From positions 11,310,001-11,374,000 of the forward strand of contig JARFIW010001104.1 in NCBI GenBank assembly GCA_036346225.1: a stretch of DNA of 64,000 nt, written 5' to 3'. The notes beneath the pieces are model-generated. The model saw nothing but the letters and a program-made list of their open reading frames with translations. It did no database searches and was not told the DNA's origin. This document shows, in pieces, positions 56,227 through 64,000 of the stretch; the first letter of the stretch is position 1, and the number at the start of each line of letters is the position of its first letter. The stretch comes from Platerodrilus igneus. Its lineage: Eukaryota; Arthropoda; Insecta; Coleoptera; Lycidae. The position numbers were made by a program, and so were the translations under genes.

Positions 56227-56465
56227 CTCTAACTTATAATTTGGCAAACCAGCTGTTGACGTTAGTATTAATTTACAAAAAATGAAACAGTAAAAAGTAT
56301 TCTAACGCGAGCTTTGGTTTACACTAACTGTGACTTGTAGCGTAATTACATAATCACTTGTGTATTGTGAACGTATATTTGTAGCGCGCAGCCTGTAAGT
56401 ATTGTGCAACCACGAGTAAGAAACCTAATGCGCTTACGTGGTTAACAACCAGCCAAAGAAATGTC
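56227..56465. other. No gene recognised
   Basis: AT-rich right flank of the gypsy element. Confidence 0.4.
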
Positions 56466-56476
56466 TATCTTTCACA

Positions 56477-56744
56477 CTACATGTGATTTTCCAATGCTCC
56501 AACCGGAAGTACTACATTGGCCAGGAAGCGAGTGTTTTACCTGAAAAATTTTTAATTTTGCCGAACCGAACCCTTGCTGTTCCAAGCAAGGTAGGGATCT
56601 TTAACGTGCGTGACAACACCCACACACGGGACCTCCATTTTACCTCTCATCCAAACGAGGACGTATTTTTGTAAAAAATGCTCGCCTAACATTTTTCAAG
56701 CGGCCGTGTCGGGATTCGAACCCGGGACCTTAGGCGTAGTAGTA
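56477..56744 (-). mobile_element. SINE copy 3
   Basis: Minus-strand copy of subfamily 2 (head reading ACTACGCCTAAGGTCCCGGG, B-box GGTTCGAATCC), with the A-box part of the head missing. Flanks TATCTTTCACA at 56466-56476 and 56745-56755 are an exact 11 bp target duplication. Confidence 0.85.
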
Positions 56745-56755
56745 TATCTTTCACA

Positions 56756-57740
56756 GCAGCATAAAGAAAATAAATGTACCTTAAAACAAGTTGTCTGCCT
56801 CTGATACCATCGTAAAGTATTTATAAGTGTGTGCTGTACTTGTCGACAGGCTGGATACTAGAACCAATTTAACCAGACTGTAACACCAAATAAAATAGAG
56901 CATCTTAGCACCGCCACTTACAACGTTTCCTTTTTGTAGAAACACGTATAGAATAAATCCTTTCAAAGCTCACGCTGTATTTATAAGGAACGTGTTTTCG
57001 TTTTAAAAACAAGTCCCAGCGATAATGCGTGAAGTATTCTGCAAACATCACCTGCTAGATATTTTACCATCCAGCAGCTGCAAAATATTCCTTGAACAAT
57101 AGCCAATTAATGCAAACAAAAGGCCTGGATATTATATAATGACTTCTGGTGAATTTTGTTGTCCGCATGAGCTAGCGACCCTTACAGAATTATGCTGTGA
57201 AATGTATAACAGGTTGCCTAACTGTTATAGAAACAACAGCGATTTGTTATATTGACCTACAATACCGAGAATGGCTTGATATGGGGACGGTTTTATTGCC
57301 CATAAACTTGAGTGGATTGAACACGTGCAAGATAATGAAATACAGCGTTGATTATTTTCGAGGAAGAGGGTAGATAACCAACCCATTAAAAGTATTTTAA
57401 TGATGTGAGAAGTTTTTATCTTTCAAAGAAAATCATAAAGTATTTGCTGCAGGTGTTAGAATGTATTTCAGTGAATTGATAAAGCGGAGCTTCTAGCCTT
57501 CTAAAGAACCTATTATAAGTGGTTTAACGATAAGCAAATGCTAGCTTGTTGCAACTAATAAAGCGAAACTTCTTAACCTTTGCAAGGCAAACTAAACTAT
57601 AGAATAGATTCCCCGTATTTATCGTCGTAATAAACACTTAGGGAAATTTTTATAGGACGGTTTGAATCAGTATTTTTTTCAATTGAACTTGTTAACCGAC
57701 AGGTATTATAAACCACTCCAAATTAAAATATTTTAATTTC
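56756..57740. other. No gene recognised
   Basis: AT-rich, with only short frames. Nothing matches the families seen elsewhere in the window. Confidence 0.35.
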
Positions 57741-58196
57741 ATCATCAGCATTGTTTCCTAGTCTGAACCAACCTACAGATTTCCCTGGAATTTGCACAGT
57801 CTGCATCTATCACTATCTGTGTGCTAAAGTCTGATCTCGGTCTACCTCTACCTCTCTTTTCCTATCTCTGCTTGTAGTATATTCCGTAATATTCCCCAGA
57901 AATGCCTTAGGACGTATCCTGTCTTTTTATTTCTCCTATTTTTTCATTTTCCACAGATATCTTTATTCGTCTACTATTTCTACAACCCATTTGTTATTAA
58001 CTTTGTCTGTCCATGCTACCTTCTTCATGCATCTAAAGCACAACATTCCAGAAGGCTTCTATCTCTTTCGGTCTGCTTTTCTACTGCCCCTATTTCATAG
58101 ATGTACTGTGCTGTGCACCACGCTATGCTTTGAACAGTTTTCTTCTTGTATCTATGTCTGTTGTCTTTGAACATAACTGCTGTTCTTTCTTGTTTG
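57741..58196 (-). pseudogene. LINE 3' fragment A (endonuclease-RT LINE)
   Basis: Minus-strand decayed C-terminal coding end of the LINE. It is closest to the fragment at 60506, with the same distinctive words (GATATCTTTATTC, AAGCACAACATTC) at an offset of 2808 bp. Confidence 0.65.
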
Positions 58197-58846
58197 ATAC
58201 AGTTCGGTCACCTTCTATTGCTTTACAGTTATACACCTTATTTCCCTGATATTCAGTGGTATATGAAGGAGGGGGCGTCGCCGTGGATCAATGTAGTAAG
58301 CGTAAGACTACGGATCCCAAGGTCCTGGGTTCAAATCCTGATACGGCCGACTGCTTGAAAAATGACAGGTGAGCATTTTTCACAAAAATTACGCCCTCGT
58401 TCGGATGAGAGGTTAAATGGAGGTCCCGTGTGTGAGTGTTGTAACGCACGTTAAAGATCCCTACCTTGCCTGGAACGGCAAGGGTTCGGCAAAATTCTAA
58501 ATTTCCAGGCAACAAAAAACTCGCCTCCTGGCCAATGTAGTACCTTCTGGTGGAGCATTGGAAATATAAATGCACGGTATATGAAGGAGGGTAAGCAGCC
58601 TTTGGCTGCCAAGTTCCCCCAGCACCTGAACCTTTGTCGAATTAATAGTTTTTCCTTTCGCACAATCAACATTAGTTGAAAATATTTCACAACTAACACC
58701 TGTAGTTGTTTATAATAATCATCAGATTTAAGAGCACTTATTTTTTCGTCATTGGGTTTTACATCTTAAAACTGGTTGAACTTGTACCTTCGCTTATTTA
58801 TGTTCTGAGCTAGCCTACACGGTTCTCTGAAATTCTCACAACATCC
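58197..58846 (-). repeat. LINE 3' end fragment B, containing a SINE
   Basis: Holds the 3' terminal words (ATTCAGTGGTAT, then TAAGCAGCC...GGCTGCCAAG, TGTAGTTGTTTATAATAATC), separated by the SINE at 58274. Confidence 0.65.
58274..58575 (+). mobile_element. SINE copy 4 (subfamily 1)
   Basis: The head starts GGCGTCGCCGTGGATCAATG and contains GACTACGGATC and B-box GGTTCAAATCC, resembling tRNA-Arg. The body is as in copy 2. The target duplication GGTATATGAAGGAGGG (58258-58273 and 58576-58591) is exact over 16 bp. Confidence 0.9.
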
Positions 58847-59822
58847 GATATACAGCTCGATTCCTTTCTATTGTTTGCTATTTATATGCCCTATTTCACC
58901 GAGATTCAGTGGTATGTGCAGGGGGTTAAGCAGCCTGTGGCTGCCAAGGTTCCCCCAACATTTAGACATTTGCCGTATTAATAGTTTTCAAATAAATTCT
59001 TTCACACAATTAACATTAGTTGAGAATATTGCAAATCCAATATCTGTAGTTGTTTATAATAATCACCATGTTTAAAGTACAGTTATTACTTTTGTCATTA
59101 GTTTTTCCATCTTGCGGTTGGTTGGAAGCGTACCTCCATTGATTTCTATTCTGAGCTAGCTTACATATTTCCCTGAAATTCTCACAACCTACATTTTTCA
59201 CTAGCTGTGTGCAGTAGTCTAACCTAGGTCTACCTCTACTTCTCTTTTTTCCTATCTCTGCTTCTAATATATTCTGCACTATTCCCTCATGTCTTAGTAT
59301 GTGGTCTATCATCTTATCTCTCGTATTTTTTACTGTTGTCCACATACTTCTTTTTTCCCCTACCATTTCTAGTACCTCTTTGTTCTTAACTTTGTCTATC
59401 CATGGTATCTTCATCATACGTCTGTAGCACCACATTTCAAAGGCTTCTACCTTTTTCTTGTCTGCTTCTCCTATTGTCCAGGCTTCACAGCCATACAGTG
59501 CTGTGCTCCACACATATGTTTTAAGCAGTATTTTCCATGTTTTTATGTTTGTGGTCTTTGAACACAGTAGTTGCTTTTTCTTGTTAAATGTAGCACGACC
59601 TTGTACTAATCTTTGTTTTATATCTTTTGCGCTTTTCTCATCTTGGGTTATTTGACTTCCTCGGTAGCAGAAATCCTTAACCTCTTGAAAGTTCTCGTTA
59701 CCTATTTGTATTCTTATTTTTGATTTATTATCCCCTTTTTTGCATACTAGAACTTTAGTTAGTTTTATTTTTGTTAATTTTCATACTATATCCCTCCGTT
59801 AGAACTGTTTCCATTTTAATTT
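58847..59822 (-). pseudogene. LINE 3' fragment C, with empty SINE site
   Basis: It includes the 3' terminal words without a SINE: ATTCAGTGGTATGTGCAGGG, GGTTAAGCAGCC at 58905-58935. Coding text on the minus strand (59513-59016) reads MWSTALYGCEAWTIGEADKK, FEMWCYRRMMKIPWIDKV, DHILRHEGIVQNILEAEIG and RGRPRLDY, the usual end of endonuclease-RT LINEs. The upstream RT end is present to 59822. Confidence 0.8.
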
Positions 59823-60505
59823 ACTGTTTTTGAAAACATGCAAATGCTGTCGTCATGATGCAATCGCCACCAATGCCTTCTTCAAATCCGCCGCCAAAGA
59901 TTGAGTGTTTTCATTGTAGAAAAATCACAAATATTTTATCAGTACTTGTTTTTTTTAAAGTCCCATAATAGAGATAGAACCACAAATTAAGAATTTTACA
60001 TGCAAATTCCCTATATTGTGGTCGAAAAGGGGACATACAGTATATTATTGTATACATTTTTGGATAGTGCTTGAGCTAAGAATTAGTTTGATTTGAGGAT
60101 TTATATAATTATCTTCAATTGTTTTGCCTCTAGTAAATTTTCTGCCTTCAAAAAGGGTGCACTTTGGAAAATCATAAAACCGGAACAATAAATATTTTTT
60201 CAAAATACTTTGTACGTTATGTTTCAATAACACCTCAACAAACGTCTTCTGCTGTAGGTATTCTACAGATTTAAATCTGTGACCGTTAAACTTTTCTTCT
60301 TTTAATTTGAATTCCTCCTTTTACAATTCTACAATTTGAATTTTGAAATTAATCATTATTTCAGGCAATACATTTATTTCGTTATTATTAAGTCTTCTAC
60401 CATATGAATTCTAGTATCCTTTGAAAAAAAGTGAAAGTAAGAAGTATCGAGTTTATGTGACTAATGTGATTTGTTACTAGAGAAATTGTTTTTGTTGACT
60501 GTTAT
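59823..60505. other. No gene recognised
   Basis: AT-rich. It separates the two groups of LINE fragments. Confidence 0.35.
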
Positions 60506-61000
60506 TAATCATCATTATTAGGTCTTCAGTCCTGGAACTGTTTAGACGCGTAACCTTATTGTTTCCTATTCTCAACTAACCTACAAATTTTCATGAAATT
60601 TACACAGTCTGCATCTATCACTATCTGCGTGCGATAGTCTGATCTAGGTCTACCTCTACCTCCTTTTTCCTATCTCTGCTTGTAATATATCCCATACTAT
60701 TCCCCAAAAATGCCTTATAACGTATCATGTCTTTCTATTTCTCCTTTTGTTTTTTGTTTTCCACAGATATCTTTATTCCACTACATTTCTATAACCTATT
60801 TGTTATCAACTTTGTCTGTCCATGCTATCATCCTCATACAACTGAAGCACAACATTCTAAAAGACTTCAACCGTTTTTCTGTATGCTTCTCCTACTGCCC
60901 CTATTTCTTAGACATACTGTGCTGTGCCCCAAACATGCTTTCAACAATTTTCTTCTTGTTTCTATGTTTGTTGTCTTTGAACATAGCCGTTGTTTTTTCT
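60506..61000 (-). pseudogene. LINE 3' fragment D
   Basis: Paralogue of fragment A, 2808 bp away, with similar decay. Confidence 0.65.
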
Positions 61001-61605
61001 TGTTGGATGTACTTTGGTCCCATTCGATTGTTTAACAATTATATACCCTATTTCCCCAATATTCAGTGGTAATAAAGGGGGAAGACGGCTCCGTTGCGTG
61101 TGACTACTAAGCCCAAGGTACCGGGTTCGAATCCCAACACGGTCCGCTTGAAAAATGTTAGGCAAGCATTTTTCACAAAAATACGCCCTCGTTCGGATGA
61201 GAGGTAAAATGGAGGTCCCGTGTGTGAGTGTTGTCACGCATGTTAAAGATCCCTACCTTGCTTGGAACAGCAAGGGTTCGGCAAAATTAGAAATTTTTCA
61301 GGTAAAAATAACCCCTTCCTGGCCAATGTAGTTCCATCGGGTGGAGCATTGGAAAGTCACATGTATGGTATGGAAGGGGGGGGAAGCAGTCTGTGGCTGC
61401 CAAGTTCCCTCAGCACTTGAACATTTGCCGAATTAATGGTTTTTCCAATATATCCTTTCGCACAATCAACATTAGTTGAAAATATTTTACATTAAATGCA
61501 CTTATTTTTTCGTCATTAGGTTTCCGTCTTGAAACTAGTTGGACGCGACCTCCACTTATTTATATTCTGAGCTAGCTTACACAGTTCTCTAAAATTCCCA
61601 CAACA
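61001..61605 (-). repeat. LINE 3' end fragment E, containing a SINE
   Basis: Paralogue of fragment B. It has the same terminal words on both sides of a SINE. Confidence 0.6.
61082..61366 (+). mobile_element. SINE copy 5 (subfamily 2)
   Basis: Head partly decayed (GTGACTACTAAGCCCAAGG, B-box GGTTCGAATCC); body as in copy 3. The flanks GGTAATAAAGGGGG and GGTATGGAAGGGGG are similar in 11 of 14 positions. Confidence 0.75.
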
Positions 61606-61690
61606 GCCTGTATACAGCTCGGTTCCCCTTCTATTGTTTTCTAATTATATGCCCTATTTCACCGAGATTCAGTAGTATGTGAAGAGGAGT

Positions 61691-61984
61691 TGGCCCCGTG
61701 GCGTAATTGGTATGCATGTGACTACTACGCCCAAGGTCCCGGGTTCGAATTCCGACACGGTTTGCTTGAAAAATGTTAGGCGAGCATTTTTCACAAAAAT
61801 ACGCCCTCGTTCAGATGAGAGGTAAAATGGAGGTCCCGTGTGTGGGTGTTGTCACGCATGTTAAAGATCTCTACCTTGCTTGGAACAGCAAGGGTTCAGC
61901 AAAATTCAAAATTTTTAACGTAAAAAAATTCGCTTCCTGGCCAATGTAGTACCTTCGGGTGGAGCATTGGAAAATCACATGTAA
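61691..61984 (+). mobile_element. SINE copy 6 (subfamily 2), best tRNA-like head
   Basis: The head reads GGCCCCGTGGCGTAATTGGT (A-box region) and GGTTCGAATTCC (B-box). Target duplication AGTATGTGAAGAGGAG / AGTATGTGAAGGGGGT at 61674-61690 and 61985-62000. The head would be flagged as a degenerate tRNA by a tRNA finder but is part of the SINE. Confidence 0.85.
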
Positions 61985-62290
61985 AGTATGTGAAGGGGGT
62001 TAAGCAGCCTGTTGCTGCCAAGATCCCCCAACACTTAGACACTTGCCAAATTAATAGTTTTCCAGTAAATCTTTTCGCACAATTAACATTACTGGAGAAT
62101 ATTACACAGCCAATACCTGTAGTTGTTTACAATAATCATCATGTTTAAATATAGTTATTTTTTTCGTCATTAGTTTTTCCCTCTTGGGACTGGTTGGACG
62201 CATACCTCCATTGATTTCTATTGTCAGATAGCCTACCCTTTTCACTGAAATTCCCACAGCCTAGATCTCTCACTATCTGTGTGCAATAGT

Positions 62291-63941
62291 CTAACCTAGG
62301 TCTACCCCTATTTCTCTTTTTCCTATTTCTGCTTCTAATATATTCTGCACTATTCCCTCATGCCTTAGTATGTGGCCTATCATCCTATCTCTCCTATTTT
62401 TTACTGTTTTCCACATATTCCTTTCTTCCTCAACCATTTCTAGTCCCTCTTTGATATTAACTTTGTTTGTCCATGATATCTTTATCATACCGCATTTCAA
62501 AGGCTTCTACCTTTTACTTCTCCGCTTCTCCTACTGTCCAGGTTCAAAGCCGTACAGTGCTGTGCTCCACACATATGTTTTAAGTAATCTTATCCTTGTT
62601 TCTATGTTTGTTGTCTTTGAACACAGTAGTTGCTTTTTCTTGTTAAATGTAGCACGGCCTTGTGCTAATCTTTGTTTTATATCTTTTGCGCTTTTCCCAT
62701 CTTGCGTTATTTGGCTTCCTAGGTAGCAGAAATCCTTAAGCTCTTGTAAGTTCTCGTTACTTATTTGTATTCTTGTTTTTGATTTATTTTCGCTCCTTTG
62801 CATACTAGTACTTTAGTTTTATTTTTGTTCATTTTCATATCGCATCCCTCTGTTAGAACTGTTTCCATTTCATTAAGAGCAGCTCTTCTTTGCTAGAAGC
62901 AAATATTGCTATATCATCTGCAAATCTAAGCATATTAATCGTTTGTCCCTGTATAGTAATTCCAAATGTCTTTCTGCATTTGTCAGTATTCATCGCTTCT
63001 TCAATGTACAAGTTAAAAATTAATGGGGATAGGGCACATCCTTGTCTCACCTCTTTCCGAATATTTGCTTCTGTACGTTTCTGCTCTAATTCTATTACAG
63101 CTCTTTGCCCTTTGTATAAGTTATGTACTATCCGTCTATCCCTAAAACTCATTCCAATCTTTTGAGTATTTCAAACTTTTTTTCCAGTTTATATTGTTGA
63201 ATGCTTTTTCCAGATCTACAAATCCTATATACACGCTTTCCCATTTTTCTATTTTCTCCATTATCACCCTTAGAGCTAAAATAACTTCCCATGTTCCCCC
63301 GTTTTGCTTAAACCCAAATTGATCTTCTCCTAGTATTTCTTCAGCTCGTTTTTTCATTCGTCTTTGTACAATTCTAGTTAATATTTTTGACAGATGTGCT
63401 GTCAAACTTATTATTCGAAAATATTCACATCTATACGCCTGTCTTTCTTGGGATAGTTACTATGATGTTATGTTTGAAATCTTTGGGTATCTCGCCTGTC
63501 TCATACATATAACTTACAAGTTGGAAGAGATGTTCTGTTACTGCTTGTCCAACGGCTAGAGTTTCTGCTTGCACCTTACCTGTACCCGCGCCTTACCATT
63601 TACCAGACTCTTTAATGCTAATTTAAACTCATCTCTAAGTATAGGATATCCCAAGTCATCTTTACAATGTCTGATTCCTGTTCTAATGCTGTTAGTTCCT
63701 CTCCTGCATATACATTCCCTATATATTCTTGCCATCTAACCAGTTTCTCTATATTTTCCATAGTGACGTTTCCTCCCGCGTTCTTTATATTTTTGCTATA
63801 TGGTTTTATATTCATAAAATTCATTCTAATTAGTTTGTATGCTTTGTCAATCTTTCCTATTTCCATCTTATTTTGTACCTCTTTGCACTTTTCATCAATC
63901 CATTGTTCTTTAGCTTTCTGCATTTGTGAATAATTTCCCAT
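62291..63941 (-). pseudogene. LINE reverse transcriptase region, frameshifted
   Basis: From 63941 downward: a helical linker (KEQWIDEKCKEVQNKMEIGK, TMENIEKLVRWQEYI); 63405: AHLSKILTRIVQRRMKKRAE, EDQFGFKQNGGTWE and VDLEKAFNNINW (motif A with its Asp); 63152: VRQGCALSPLIFNLYIEEAM and the catalytic LRFADDIAIFAS; 62803: ELKDFCYLGSQITQDGKS, ATFNKKKQLLCS; 62500 to 62291: ISWTNKVNIKEGLEMV and GHILRHEGIVQ. Five frames, with breaks between them. The endonuclease would lie beyond the window. Confidence 0.8.
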
Positions 63942-64000
63942 TTTATGGTTTTGTATCTCTGTTTTCCTGTTTCGTCTGATCTATTTTTGTATTTTCGCCT

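Larger units (their letters stand above)
61606..64000 (-). mobile_element. Endonuclease-RT LINE, longest copy (F), runs off the window
   Basis: The minus-strand copy extends from its 3' terminal words near 61640 to beyond the right edge. Coding blocks, from the edge inward: pre-RT linker, RT fingers and palm, thumb, and the C-terminal ILRHEGIVQNILEAEIG end. It contains one SINE. The clade is near RTE/BovB-type elements by motif style but is not settled. Confidence 0.75.

Noticed and set aside
61700..61770. tRNA gene-like sequence with A and B boxes
   Set aside because: It is the head of a SINE with target duplications; the acceptor stem does not close properly and related heads recur in the other copies.
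1..64000. CRISPR arrays, bacterial operons, riboswitches
   Set aside because: No regularly spaced short repeats with unique spacers and no bacterial gene organisation. The content is eukaryotic.

Overview
The window is AT-rich, repeat-dense eukaryotic DNA, almost certainly from an insect or other arthropod. It has spliced coding sequence with a short intron, many single-nucleotide indels in old coding copies, and CR1-like, Jockey-like, BEL/Pao, Ty3/gypsy, Copia, piggyBac and Tc1/mariner elements side by side. It also has a large C2H2 zinc-finger array of the insect CxxCxYK type. The order cannot be fixed from the sequence.

Layout. 1-1400: a 46-47 bp tandem repeat and a CpG-rich block without a gene. 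1400-6550: a CR1-like LINE with ORF1 and a broken ORF2. 6550-14200: relics of a BEL/Pao element, an endonuclease-RT LINE (minus strand, split by a 627 bp insertion), a Jockey-like LINE and a Ty3/gypsy element. 14200-20300: mostly non-coding, with a YqaJ-like exon fragment, a solo LTR, a hairpin-ended repeat, a foldback MITE and two short hairpins. 20369-25123: a Copia element with both LTRs and a decayed gag-pol. 25430-26257: two exons of a probable host gene (ETAA1-like, minus strand). 27560-34990: two diverged copies of one long-LTR retroelement in inverted orientation around a (TA)n tract at 30.7 kb. 35010-42700: a Copia pol fragment split by a 6.7 kb Ty3/gypsy element. 43226-46737: a Copia gag relic, two SINEs and a piggyBac pseudogene. 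47130-51210: a zinc-finger array of about 30 units, interrupted by a mariner-like element. 51425-56221: a young Ty3/gypsy element. 56470 to the end: SINEs and truncated minus-strand LINE copies.

The most unusual object is the gypsy element at 35411-42138. After its integrase C-terminal domain the same reading frame continues into a macro domain of the TARG1/OARD1 (ADP-ribose glycohydrolase) type, keeping the catalytic Lys and Asp positions, and then into a CCCH zinc finger. This looks like a host gene captured by a retrotransposon. The copy is itself inactivated: a stop in the Gag zinc knuckle, an RT motif YLDY instead of YLDD, and frameshifts. A solo LTR of the family lies at 15428-15952, so the family has moved more than once.

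A second unusual observation is near the right end. Three tRNA-headed SINEs from two subfamilies sit at the same point of paralogous repeat copies, each with its own target duplication, and a fourth paralogue shows the empty site.

Limits: all family calls rest on motifs read by eye. No database search was possible, and element edges without LTR, TIR or target-duplication support are approximate.
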